DNA of 64,000 bases, taken from NCBI RefSeq assembly GCF_013167955.1, contig NZ_BLWF01000003.1, forward strand, positions 372,001-436,000, written 5' to 3'. Below are positions 1-8,061 of the stretch, piece by piece; the first letter of the stretch is position 1; each line of letters opens with the position of its first letter. The notes beneath the pieces are model-generated. The model ran no database searches and was not told where the DNA came from. It was given only the letters and a program-made list of their open reading frames with translations. Origin of the DNA: Thermanaeromonas sp. C210. GTDB lineage: Bacteria; Bacillota; DSM-521; Neomoorellales; Neomoorellaceae. Both the position numbers and the translations under genes were made by a program.

Positions 1-163
1 CCGTATTTACGTGCACAAAATACTTTGACGACATACCAGGACTTTTTAGGGACGGCGTCGAATACTTGTCTTACTGCTTTAAGCAGAGTTCGAAGCGCCG
101 GCCCTTGTTGTTTCTTTAGAGGACGCCGGAGGGTTGAAGAGGTATTTAATCGAGGTGAAGAAA

Positions 164-1186
164 ATGGCGTTAAAGCTAAGGGGAGAAAGCAGCCAGTATC
201 GTTTACCGCCCACGGTAGAGGTTGTGAGGGGTAATATTATCAAATATGGCAATCCCCTCGGTCTTTCTGGTAAAGAAATTGCCGGTTGGGCCAGCGACTT
301 AAACCTGCCCCGAGAAGGGGAAGTGCTTTTATACACCGGCGGGGAATATCAATTGGTTCCCTATATCGACGGCCTGGTCGACATGCTCACCAAGGTGGAC
401 CAAGGCAGTGTGGGTTTCTCCCTGATGATGGGTTTCCGCAACCTAGTGGACAGGGTGGGGGTTAACCCGGAAAAGATCGTTGCCGGTGTGCTTTCAGGAC
501 AGAGGGAGCGCTACCGGAACGTGAGCCGACAAGCCGCGGCGGTCCTGCAAAGGATGGGTCTACAAATATGTTACCTGGGCGAAGAAGAGCTTTACAGCGG
601 CGCCTTGCTCTATGAGTATGGCTTCATGGATGACTTACGCCGCCACGCCCGCAAGCTGGCCGGGTTAATTAAAGGGACCGGGGCCAGGACCATCATCTGC
701 TTGTCACCCCATTCGGCCGAAGTTTTTAAGCTCATTTATCCCCGCATAATCGAGGATTTCCATTACGAGGTAAAAACCTTCACCGAAGCCCTTTGGGATT
801 TGTGTAACAGCGCCCCCGGGCGGCTGGTCGCGTCCTTTAATGGAAGGGTCACGGTACACGATTCCTGCCGGATGGCCAGGGAACTGGGTATCACAGAAGA
901 GATCAGGGAAATTTTTAAGAGGATAAAGGGAGTTTCCTTGATAGAGCCGGAGTTCAACCGGCGATGGACCACCTGTTGCGGCGGGCCGGGTAAGGTGCTG
1001 TTTCCCGAACTGGCCGGAAAGATAGCTGCGCGCCGGCTCGATGAACTTATGAGTACCGAAGCCGATGTAGTGGTCACCTTCTGCCCTTATTGCCTGGCTG
1101 CCCTAGACAAAGCCCGGCGGGAGGGACAAAGAAGCATAGAGATTCAGGATATCATCGAGTTTATGTACAGGGGGATGGCCGAGTGA
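164..1186 (+). CDS. CCG-domain iron-sulfur oxidoreductase subunit (LutA/HdrD-like)
   Basis: A soluble 340-residue protein with one clear cysteine-rich CCG domain in its C-terminal half: a Cys in HDSC, then TTCCGG near residue 270 and FCPYC near 305. These are the usual ligands of a 4Fe-4S or non-canonical cluster in heterodisulfide-reductase and lactate-utilization proteins. The N-terminal half has the same fold length, but its first motif reads YTGGEY where LutA has a cysteine, so the first cluster site looks degenerate. ATG 164 was chosen because GAGGTGA lies just upstream; an earlier in-frame TTG at 134 has its Shine-Dalgarno too close. The stop overlaps the next start by 4 bases (GTGA), implying coupling with the LutB-like partner. 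The electron donor (lactate, glycolate or other) cannot be told from sequence. Confidence 0.8.
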   Translation: MALKLRGESSQYRLPPTVEVVRGNIIKYGNPLGLSGKEIAGWASDLNLPREGEVLLYTGGEYQLVPYIDGLVDMLTKVDQGSVGFSLMMGFRNLVDRVGVNPEKIVAGVLSGQRERYRNVSRQAAAVLQRMGLQICYLGEEELYSGALLYEYGFMDDLRRHARKLAGLIKGTGARTIICLSPHSAEVFKLIYPRIIEDFHYEVKTFTEALWDLCNSAPGRLVASFNGRVTVHDSCRMARELGITEEIREIFKRIKGVSLIEPEFNRRWTTCCGGPGKVLFPELAGKIAARRLDELMSTEADVVVTFCPYCLAALDKARREGQRSIEIQDIIEFMYRGMAE

Positions 1187-2388
1187 GGAGTCTTGCACGC
1201 GCCTTTCAAAAGTATACGACGGAGCTTAATAGGGCTTCCAACGATCCCAATATCCAGCTGGCCCTGGCCAGGGCCGTCAAATCTTACCGGGAGAACACGG
1301 CAGCCGCCCTCAAACGTTTTCCCCATACTGTCGGGCTGGCAGAGGAAGTACGCGCCATCAAGCAATCGGCCGTTGAACGCATGGATGACCTGGTGGCCCG
1401 GGCCAGGGAAGCTATTGAGGCCAACCATGGACGTGCCTATCTGGCCAGGTCGGCCGAAGAAGCTTTAAACTTGGTGGCTGACATCATTGGTACGGGCAAG
1501 ATAGTAGTAAAGGGCAAGAGTATTTTGGGGGAAGAACTGGAAATAAGGGAGTACCTCCTCGAAAAAGGCAACGAGGTCTGGGAAACAGATCTAGGGGAGT
1601 TTTTGTTGCAGTTGCGCCATGAAAGGCCTATGCATATTGTTTCTCCTTCAATCCATGTGCCGCGGGAGCAGGTTGCGGAGGTGTTCACCGAGTTCTTCGG
1701 CCGGGAAATCCCCCCGGATATTGCTGCCGAAGTGGGGGCCGTTAGGGAATTTATGAGGGAAAAGTATTTTAAGGCCCATTTCGGCCTTAGCGGTGCCAAC
1801 GTGGTGGCCGCCGACTGCGGGGCCCTGGTCATTATCGAAAATGAAGGCAACGCCCGTTTATGCACTGCCGTGCCCCCGGTGCATATAGCCCTGGTGGGTA
1901 TCGAAAAAGTGGTGCCCACTTTTCAGGATGCCATGAAGGTGGCGGAAGTCACCTGGCGTTATGCTAACTACCCCGTTCCCGGTTACGTAAATATAATCAG
2001 CGGGCCCAGCAAGACGGGAGATATCGAAAAAGTAACTACTTATGGTGCTCACGGGCCCAGGGAGCTGCACGTTATTTTTGTGGATAACGGTCGGAGTGAA
2101 ATGGCCGCCGATCCCTTGTTTAAACATGGACTGTACTGCTTAAGGTGCGGGGGTTGTATGTACGAATGCCCGGTATTCCAACTCACCGCCGGGTATTTCG
2201 GTTATCGTTATCTGGGGGGAATAGGGGCTATATGGACGGCTTTTGTGGCCGGAGGTCTGGAGAACGCGGCGCCCCTGATTTACACTTGTCTCCGCTGCGG
2301 CCGTTGCGTGGAACGTTGCCCGGTAAGCATTGACGTCCCTTCAATGATCGCCGAATTGCGCCGGCGGATAGCCGCCCTTGCTTACTAG
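1183..2388 (+). CDS. LUD-domain 4Fe-4S protein (LutB-like)
   Basis: A protein of about 401 residues with an N-terminal LUD (lactate utilization) domain at roughly residues 40-300 and a C-terminal ferredoxin module. The module has two cluster motifs, CLRCGGCMYECP near 318 and CLRCGRCVERCP near 368. This is the LutB architecture, and together with the CCG protein upstream it should form a soluble electron-transfer dehydrogenase complex. The start is GTG 1183, overlapping the preceding TGA; a longer reading from 1090 would run inside the upstream gene and has no ribosome site. There is no LutC-like third subunit downstream, only a 47-codon frame and a terminator. The physiological substrate is unknown. 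Confidence 0.82.
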   Translation: MRSLARAFQKYTTELNRASNDPNIQLALARAVKSYRENTAAALKRFPHTVGLAEEVRAIKQSAVERMDDLVARAREAIEANHGRAYLARSAEEALNLVADIIGTGKIVVKGKSILGEELEIREYLLEKGNEVWETDLGEFLLQLRHERPMHIVSPSIHVPREQVAEVFTEFFGREIPPDIAAEVGAVREFMREKYFKAHFGLSGANVVAADCGALVIIENEGNARLCTAVPPVHIALVGIEKVVPTFQDAMKVAEVTWRYANYPVPGYVNIISGPSKTGDIEKVTTYGAHGPRELHVIFVDNGRSEMAADPLFKHGLYCLRCGGCMYECPVFQLTAGYFGYRYLGGIGAIWTAFVAGGLENAAPLIYTCLRCGRCVERCPVSIDVPSMIAELRRRIAALAY

Positions 2389-2402
2389 GAGGGCTAAGGA
2401 AG

Positions 2403-2546
2403 GTGGTCGGAATTGGCGAAGTGTTTGACGGGGGACCAGTACGCGGTTTGCTGGGTAAAGCCCGCGGAACTTCCGGCAGGAGCTCCTGGAGGGGAATCCG
2501 CGACTGGTTCACCAGGGCTGCCCCGGTCGCGGCCGAACAAACATAA
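2403..2546 (+). CDS. Small ORF, 47 residues, unknown
   Basis: An open frame from GTG 2403 to TAA 2546 directly behind the LutB-like gene and ahead of its terminator, preceded by AAGGAAG. The product is basic and Arg/Gly rich, with no motif I recognise. It might be the shrunken remains of a third subunit gene or a chance frame in a 3' untranslated region. Confidence 0.22.
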   Translation: MVGIGEVFDGGPVRGLLGKARGTSGRSSWRGIRDWFTRAAPVAAEQT

Positions 2547-2607
2547 CCAACCGTCAAGCTCCTAACCTTTCAAGGCGAGCCGGCCCTTGTGGGTAGCTGG
2601 GGTTTAT

Positions 2608-2645
2608 GCCGGGGTTTCTCTAAGCCTTTAGTACCCCGGCTTTTT
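2608..2645 (+). terminator. Rho-independent terminator of the LutAB-like operon
   Basis: GCCGGGGT at 2608-2615 pairs with ACCCCGGC at 2633-2640, followed at once by TTTTT. Confidence 0.85.
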
Positions 2646-2741
2646 CGTGACCGCCAGGTAAATAGCTGAAATAAGGGAGGAAGCAAAAAAGAGAATCGTT
2701 AGGAGGACTCCAAAAATACTGCGCACGGCAACGCCATCCAT

Positions 2742-3057
2742 TTATCTTTCTACCTCCGTTTCAACCTGTATCTGCGGAGTCAGTTTATGGACTTCTCCTA
2801 CTGAAGTGGTCACTGCAAAGAAGGACATAACGAAAAGCAGAAACACAATTACCGGTATGAGGGTGGCTATAATCTTGTCTCTGAGCCTCCAGGCGGGCGA
2901 AATCCAGGCCAGGATAATCCCCACGGGCCAGAACAAGACGGTCAGCGCAAGGATCAGCCAGGTGGGAGGGTACGAACCCTGCGGCCTGGCCTCAAGGCCG
3001 GCCTTGGCCAGATAGTCTTGGGCGATTTCCTGGGGATCGCTGGAGTTCGCCCGGCCT
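2742..3057 (-). pseudogene. Truncated membrane protein fragment
   Basis: Minus-strand frame ending in TAA at 2744-2742. It encodes a linker (APGRANSSDPQEIAQDYL), then two hydrophobic segments (WLILALTVLFWPVGIILAW and IIATLIPVIVFLLFVMSFFA), then a short polar tail. The order suggests a small protein with an N-terminal soluble or zinc-ribbon part and two membrane helices. The frame has no credible start: it runs backwards into the Dam fragment near 3057 and soon meets a stop, so its 5' part has been lost at a junction. Confidence 0.55.
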
Positions 3058-3348
3058 GGTGCCTTTGTATATTTCGACCCTCCCTATTACCCCTTATCCG
3101 AGACGGCCAATTTTACGGGCTACACTCCGGACGCTTTCGGGCCGGAGGACCAGAAGAGACTGGCGGCCGTATTTAGAGAACTAGATAGAAGTGGCTGTTT
3201 GGTAATGCTCAGCAATTCAGATACACCCTTCATACGTGAGCTCTATTCGGCATGCGATATCCGGGTGGTCTGCGCCAGGCGGGCCATAAACTGCAGGCCC
3301 GACCGGAGGGGGCCGGTAACGGAATTAGTTATTAGAAATTATGAGTGA
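3058..3348 (+). pseudogene. DNA adenine methylase (Dam-type) C-terminal fragment
   Basis: A 96-codon frame ending in TGA 3346-3348 opens without a start codon and contains the catalytic DPPY motif (VYFDPPYYPL), followed by SETANFTGY and MLSNSDTPFIREL, all typical of the C-terminal third of D12-class N6-adenine methyltransferases. The S-adenosylmethionine-binding N-terminal part is missing. The fragment abuts the opposite-strand membrane fragment at about 3057, which marks an old recombination or deletion end. It cannot make an active methylase. Confidence 0.75.
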
Positions 3349-3558
3349 CCTCTGCTGGTGTTGGTCCCGGGAAAAGATCCTCTTTTTGGGGGATGTCGTC
3401 ATGCCCGGAAATAGACAAGATCGCCCCCGCATAGGGTACGGGTGAAAACAGTATGACTGCCAGGCTAGCGATTCCTAAATTCTTGGCTTGCCGGAGTTCG
3501 TGCACGAAACTCCTCTCCTTGGGACCCAGACCGTCCTCTTCATTGTGCGTCCGTGTGG
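3332..3558 (-). pseudogene. Hydrophobic protein C-terminal remnant
   Basis: Minus-strand frame open from about 3558 to TAA 3334-3332 with no start. It reads RSFVHELRQAKNLGIASLAV and then LFSPVPYAGAILSI, which looks like a short membrane segment of a small zinc-ribbon/DUF4190-like membrane protein. It overlaps the last codons of the Dam fragment. Taken with the neighbouring minus-strand fragment it may be part of the same broken gene separated by a frameshift near 3560. Confidence 0.4.
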
Positions 3559-3561
3559 GCG

Positions 3562-3810
3562 TTAACTAGAAGGGGTTCGTGTACCTTGCGACGGCGCGTC
3601 CGGCACAGTGACCGGCATGGTCAAAAAGGCAATGACCGTGAAAATGGCACCGATAATTATGATGACTGCGCCGAGGCCGAAGATTATGCTGAGCACCGCC
3701 CCCCAGAACAGGGCATGCCCGGCCCAGGTAAACCACTTGTGCTGCAGGCGCGCACCCGCTCCTTTCAGGGAGCAGGACTGGAAGTAGGCGGCTATGACCC
3801 TTGTCGGGCT
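3562..3810 (-). pseudogene. Membrane protein remnant
   Basis: Minus-strand open frame from 3810 to TAA 3564-3562 without a usable start codon. It encodes HKWFTWAGHALFWGAVLSII, then FGLGAVIIIIGAIFTVIAF, a strongly hydrophobic hairpin. Composition and spacing are those of a real membrane protein, whereas the opposite-strand frame at 3553-3846 has the odd Arg/His/Tyr composition of a shadow. It is probably an N-terminally truncated relic. Confidence 0.45.
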
Positions 3811-4017
3811 TTATACTATGTGGCTATTAGTTTCAAACGCTTCTAAGATCACCGGCCTATCTTTCAAGATGGCCCGGCTGCCGGGAAAAAAAGTCCCCAA
3901 CATGTAAATATGGTATATATTGTTATGATTTTAAGGGAACTTTTTTGAGCCGGAGGCGTCTATCAATTTTAGAGGAAAACTTAAAACCATGATTAGTGGA
4001 GGAGCTGATAACGATCG

Positions 4018-4713
4018 ATGCGGTCCAAAATCCTGTTAATAGTGCTTATCGCTATTTTATCCCTGGCGTTAATCAGTTGCAGTTGCGCGGAGAAGGAAGA
4101 GGGTGCAGGTAACCCTCCGGAATCGAATACGAACTCCGGGCAGGTAGATTCGGCAAGCAAAAACCCGTTACCATCGGATACCCTGGGTGAGGCTCCAACT
4201 GGAGGTCCGGACACCCCGGTACAAAGCCCGGCATCCGGACAGGGAGACAAATCCGCTGCCAGGACCAGTATAGCAGGTATTCATTTGGGTGATACCCGGG
4301 AAGACGTGCTAAGGCTTCTCGGAAATAAATACCAGGAAACCCTTAATGAAGAACCGGCCTATTACGGCGAAGGGCAGTATATATGGAAGTATGATGCGGG
4401 AATAGATATTGTGATAGGCAGGGATTCCTCAAAAGTACTGGACATAATGGTTTATAGCCCGGACTTTAAAACTGACCTGGGGGCAAAGGTGGGAGATACC
4501 GCCGGAGATGTCCTGGCAAAATACCGGGCCAAATACAAAGAACCCGAGAGCCGTCATGGAGAAGGCACGCTGGAAGGTTGGTTTGAAGTGGAAGATGGAG
4601 GTTATTTAATCTTCGATTTCAACAAAAACGACGGCAGTCTCGTAAATGGAACAATAAAGGACGAGGACAGGGTGGAAATGATAAGGCTCATCCATTCTTT
4701 TTATCTAGATTAG
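4018..4713 (+). CDS. Lipoprotein with SmpA/OmlA-like C-terminal domain
   Basis: A 231-residue secreted lipoprotein. The signal peptide has KILLIVLIAILSLAL, then a lipobox LISC with the acylated Cys at position 21. A low-complexity, Pro/Ser/Gly-rich spacer (about 23-82) leads to a C-terminal domain (about 85-231) with repeated blocks GIHLGDTREDVLRLLG and KVGDTAGDVLAKY, the type of duplicated motif seen in SmpA/OmlA-like and DUF4309-like envelope proteins. GGAGGA at 3998-4003 is the ribosome site, about 14 bases from the ATG, which is long. It is the only intact gene in a stretch of remnants. Its role is unknown beyond an envelope location. Confidence 0.72.
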   Translation: MRSKILLIVLIAILSLALISCSCAEKEEGAGNPPESNTNSGQVDSASKNPLPSDTLGEAPTGGPDTPVQSPASGQGDKSAARTSIAGIHLGDTREDVLRLLGNKYQETLNEEPAYYGEGQYIWKYDAGIDIVIGRDSSKVLDIMVYSPDFKTDLGAKVGDTAGDVLAKYRAKYKEPESRHGEGTLEGWFEVEDGGYLIFDFNKNDGSLVNGTIKDEDRVEMIRLIHSFYLD

Positions 4714-4966
4714 CGGCTTAATTGGCATTTTCCCATCCTGTTTTAGTTTAATGTTTATCTGCCGCCGGAGGTGGCGGAGCGGTACCATTTCAGCCCTACC
4801 ACTACCGGCGAGGATGGAGCAGGCGCTTCGCTACCCTTACCATAATCATATGGTTTAGACGTGCCATCCCTTGGCTGACGTGCCGGATACCAGGAGATGG
4901 GGCCGGCTGCCATATGTCCATGCAATGAGCTGGCAGGCAATCGTGGCTACAAATCGTCTTGAGCGC

Positions 4967-5160
4967 CAGCCACCCCCTGTAAACCCGCCGACTATTGATC
5001 CGCTTTTAGAGCAATCAATAGCATGACCCTAGACGAAAAGAACGGTCAGCTAGTTTTAGTCGGGTACATCCCTATTACAGTCACACCGGCACTCCTTCCG
5101 TACTTAAAAAAAGGCCACCCCCTGCCATATTCTGGGGAGGAGCAAGTTCGGGTGAGCTAA
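4967..5160 (+). pseudogene. Remnant of a GH3/NagZ-like beta-N-acetylhexosaminidase N-terminus
   Basis: Two short frames joined by a frameshift near 5022. The first encodes PPPVNPPTIDPLLEQSIA and the second, from ATG 5023, MTLDEKNGQLVLVGY. Together they match the well-known start of family 3 glycoside hydrolases of the NagZ type (pattern: I..MTLEEK.GQL..VG). The frame stops at 5158-5160 after about 45 codons, so the catalytic barrel is gone. It is an inactive fragment next to the disrupted ATPase gene. Confidence 0.5.
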
Positions 5161-5185
5161 GCTCCCTATGTTGTTAGCTGCCGGT

Positions 5186-6035
5186 TCACGCCGCGTTGAA
5201 CTCGGCCGCATATTTCAAGATACGGGCCAGTATTTCTTCCCGCTTGGCATTGATGGCGTCGAAATTCATGGCCGGGATGTAGAAGCTCTCCATGTAGTCG
5301 TGGGTAAGTTTGGCCTGGCGGATGTAGGCCACTGCCCGGTCCAGGCAGGCCTGATAGCGGAATTTGGCGCTTAACATTTCGTGGGTATATATAGCGAGTT
5401 TCTTTTTATCAATGTACCCGTTTAGATTTATAGACATAGCTATGAGGTGGCCGAAGGGAGAGGGATCGAAGGTATGGGGTGGTTCTACATTCATGACCGC
5501 CACTTTAATTTCCGGGATTATAATGAGATCGTAGTTATCGGGGTTAAAGGGACAGTGGTATATTTCCGTAAATAGGCATTTGCTGAGGGCGGTGTTAGCG
5601 ATCCGCTCGAGTATCCTGGTAACTCCCGAGCCCGGTTCTCCGGATACAGTATAAATGCGGTCAACCTCGTGGAGCAAAGTCTCTACATTGCCGGTTACAA
5701 TTCCTTCCGGGGTGATGGCAGTGGCAAAGAGGTGGCGGGCCTTGGGAGGTCGATCGTACCGGGCTGCGACCCCGTCAAATACGGCTTCTAAGAGCCGGGC
5801 TTCGGCGCGGTTGACTAACGCCTGATTAGTGCATTCCGCCACATAATCTTCCCATTCATCACGGATCACCTTGGCCTCCTTTAGGGCACTATAGGCTATA
5901 CGAAAGAGACGTTTTACCCGGGCATTGGCTTCCAGGATCTCCTCTTTGTGCTGCCGCATTTGTTCCTCGTCCCAGAAGTCACCAAGGTGAACAATCTCAT
6001 CCACAGCCCCGGGATTCTTAGGATCGACGATGTGC
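5186..6035 (-). pseudogene. 3' part of a split P-loop ATPase gene (PRK06851-like)
   Basis: This is the C-terminal three quarters of a predicted ATPase whose first 94 codons lie 5.1 kb away at 11135-11417. The frame runs IVDPKNPGAVDEIVHLGDFW, then a second nucleotide-binding loop YTVSGEPGSGVTRILERIA, then a mixed alpha/beta domain to TAA 5188-5186. The family has two P-loop modules; this half carries the second. Joining the halves at the shared GCACA (minus strand) gives GTAPH-IVDPKNPG with no gap and a 375-residue product. A start codon at 6061 inside the element could allow translation of this half alone, but it would lack the first P-loop. Confidence 0.85.
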
Positions 6036-7628
6036 AGCGTCGTGTCTACCGTAGAAACCATTGCCCGCAGCAGCAGTTTCGAGAATGGCTACGTTTTCGG
6101 GTATAGTGTCGGGAATTTTGGCTTTGATGTCAATGCGCTTCCCGGTAACAGTAATCTCTTCAATCAAGAGATTAACCAGGCGCTTTTTCTCTTCAAGAGA
6201 AAGAGTGTCGAGAGCATCTCCGACCTGGGCAGCAAGCTCTTCTAACCGTTCCAATTCCTGCGCCGCCAGGTCGTGCCGGGAAAGTTCCCTTAAAATCCGC
6301 TCCCGGCGGCGCGACAGGTACTCCCAGCGCTCCTTTATTCCCCTGAGCCGCTGTTCCATTTCAACTTCCGGTATCAAATCTTTTTGGAACATGGTCGCTA
6401 CCCGTGACCGTTCTTTGGAGACTTGAACCAATTCTTTTTCGGTGGTGGCAAGCTCGATTTCCAAAGCTTTGGCAGTCTCGTCAGGGAAAACGGCATGCAG
6501 CTCTGCGCGAAGCCTTTCCGGATTTGTCAGCCAACCTGAGACTCTTTCCCAAACGATTTCTTCTAATTCCGGAGCATTAAGATATTGGGATTTACAGCGT
6601 TCCCGACCCGGTATGCCTGGCGATTTCGCAGTGCAGACGTAATAAGCCCTCTTCTTTCCTTTTGACGTAACAAGATTCCCGTGTATAGTCGCGCCGCATT
6701 TTCCGCAGCGCATAAGGCCCGAAAGAAGATAAGGGTAAGCGCTGTAGCTGCGCCAGCGCCTTCGAGAGTTCTCAAAACGCTTTTGGGCTGCCTCCCAGGT
6801 CTCTTTATCAACAATGGCGGGGACAGAAATAGGGACCCACTCTTCGCGGGGCCTTTCTTTTCGGCTTACCCTTTCTTCAGGCGGCTTATATTTATTGAAC
6901 TTGACGTCCTTAGTATCATAGCGGCGGATATACAGGATGCCCGCATAAGCGCTATTGGCTAAAATACGTTTGACCGTTTGTTTGGCCCATTGTTTGCCTT
7001 TGGGACTAGGGATGCCCATGGCATTCAATCGCCGCGCTATTTCATAAGGACTGGCGTCTTCTTCAGAAGTGAACCATTGATACATAAGTCTTATAATTTT
7101 AGCCTCTTCTTCGATAATATGGAGGGTATCTGTTTCTTTATCAAATTCATAGCCGTACAGTCCAGGACTGTGAGTAAGTTTTCCCGCTTTTGCCTTGGCT
7201 CTTTTGCCAATCAAGGAGCGGAGCCTGGTCCTGGCGCGTTCGTATTCGTCAACGGCGCTAAGTACAGTTAAGTGAAAACGGTCTTCAGGGGTGTCGGTAA
7301 ACTTGGAGTTGACAAAAATCAGCTCCGCTCCCGCTTTTTTAATCTCGTCAATCAATAAAAGCTGGTGTGCCACGCTGCGTGACAAACGGCTGGTATCTAA
7401 ACAAATAAACCAGCGGATGCCGCCGGTTTTAAGCTTTTCCAGCGCCGCCACCAGGGCGGGGCGCTCTAAGATTGAGCCCGAGACCCCTTCGTCTACAAAT
7501 TCTGTTATTTCAGTTGCGCCTAATTCCTGGGCCTTGGCCCTGCATTCCTCCCGCTGCGCCGCAATTGAATAGCCGCGTTCGGCCTGTTCCTCAGTGGACA
7601 CTCGTAAATATATCAGTGCAGCGCTCAC
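6018..7628 (-). CDS. Large serine recombinase (integrase of the element)
   Basis: A 536-residue site-specific recombinase. The resolvase catalytic domain starts at once (YLRVSTEEQAERGYS, catalytic Ser 11; LDTSRLSRSV further on), followed by the Recombinase DNA-binding domain (about 160-280), a zinc ribbon with CGKCG near 306 and a second Cys pair near 332-344, and a coiled-coil tail (about 370-470). It would cut at a central dinucleotide and join attP to attB. The start is GTG 7628, overlapping the stop of the small upstream gene by 4 bases. The reading frame crosses the left attachment core, so its last few codons (after HDAA) lie in host DNA. In the circular form it would instead end QGRVYPRNNGQAFEVVVFK. 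Confidence 0.93.
   Translation of the reverse strand: MSAALIYLRVSTEEQAERGYSIAAQREECRAKAQELGATEITEFVDEGVSGSILERPALVAALEKLKTGGIRWFICLDTSRLSRSVAHQLLLIDEIKKAGAELIFVNSKFTDTPEDRFHLTVLSAVDEYERARTRLRSLIGKRAKAKAGKLTHSPGLYGYEFDKETDTLHIIEEEAKIIRLMYQWFTSEEDASPYEIARRLNAMGIPSPKGKQWAKQTVKRILANSAYAGILYIRRYDTKDVKFNKYKPPEERVSRKERPREEWVPISVPAIVDKETWEAAQKRFENSRRRWRSYSAYPYLLSGLMRCGKCGATIHGNLVTSKGKKRAYYVCTAKSPGIPGRERCKSQYLNAPELEEIVWERVSGWLTNPERLRAELHAVFPDETAKALEIELATTEKELVQVSKERSRVATMFQKDLIPEVEMEQRLRGIKERWEYLSRRRERILRELSRHDLAAQELERLEELAAQVGDALDTLSLEEKKRLVNLLIEEITVTGKRIDIKAKIPDTIPENVAILETAAAGNGFYGRHDAAHRRS
6031..6058. other. Left attachment junction (attL) of the integrated element
   Basis: TGTGC at 6031-6035 is the core shared with 11135-11139. 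Immediately inside lies GTCGTGTCTACCGTAGAAAC (6039-6058), which is the inverse of GTTTCTTGGATAGACACGAC at 11113-11132 in 17 of 20 positions. These two arms would face each other across the core in the circular form, as expected for the dyad attP site of a large serine recombinase. Confidence 0.8.
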
Positions 7629-7798
7629 GTTCCGTGTCCCTCCTTCAGCGTAACTTTACTTTGACGTGCTTGCGAGAATTTCCTGCTCTGTTCAGGAAGG
7701 CGGAACAAAAGAAAGCGAATCGCTTTCCGGTAGGCTTGTTCACGTTCATCCTGGGAGCCGCTGCGGGTTATGATCACCTCAAATTCCCGCTTTGCCAT
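7625..7798 (-). CDS. Small basic protein translationally coupled to the recombinase
   Basis: A 57-residue product starting MAKREFEVIITRSGSQDERE, with ATG 7798 preceded by AGGAGGTGGGGGCC, a very strong ribosome site. A longer in-frame start at 7807 has none. Its TGA overlaps the recombinase GTG (GTGA), so the two are coupled. It is charged, with no cysteine or membrane segment. The position suggests an accessory or directionality factor for the recombinase, but I recognise no domain and this is inference. Confidence 0.7.
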   Translation of the reverse strand: MAKREFEVIITRSGSQDEREQAYRKAIRFLLFRLPEQSRKFSQARQSKVTLKEGHGT

Positions 7799-8003
7799 GG
7801 CCCCCACCTCCTATTAAGGCCCGGTGACGGGTAAAAACCCTTCCACCTCTAAGCCTACCGGTACTCGAAGCAGATTCCAATTATCAAGCAAATAACTGCA
7901 CTTTTTTCATTAATTCAGTTTATGCTGGAGGTGTCTATGGACGACCCGGGGAGAAATAATTACCATTTCTAAGCCTTGGGCCGTCGAGACGGCAAGGCGG
8001 AGA

Positions 8004-8038
8004 CAACAAAAACCCCTTCACCTTGCTGGTGAAGGGGC
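8004..8038 (-). terminator. Terminator of the toxin-antitoxin operon
   Basis: On the minus strand a 10-bp stem (CCCCTTCACC / GGTGAAGGGG, 8013-8037) with loop AGCAA is followed by a T-run. It sits 24 bases past the PIN gene stop. Confidence 0.85.
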
Positions 8039-8061
8039 TGGTATACGTTTCTGCCGTCAGT

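Noticed and set aside
1-133. Gene at the left edge of the window
   Set aside because: Only short frames with no motif; no tail of an upstream gene could be recognised.
2806-3015. 69-codon plus-strand frame
   Set aside because: Antisense to the two-helix membrane fragment; no ribosome site or motif.
3553-3846. 97-codon plus-strand frame
   Set aside because: Composition rich in Arg, His and Tyr is that of a shadow; the opposite strand encodes a convincing membrane-protein fragment.
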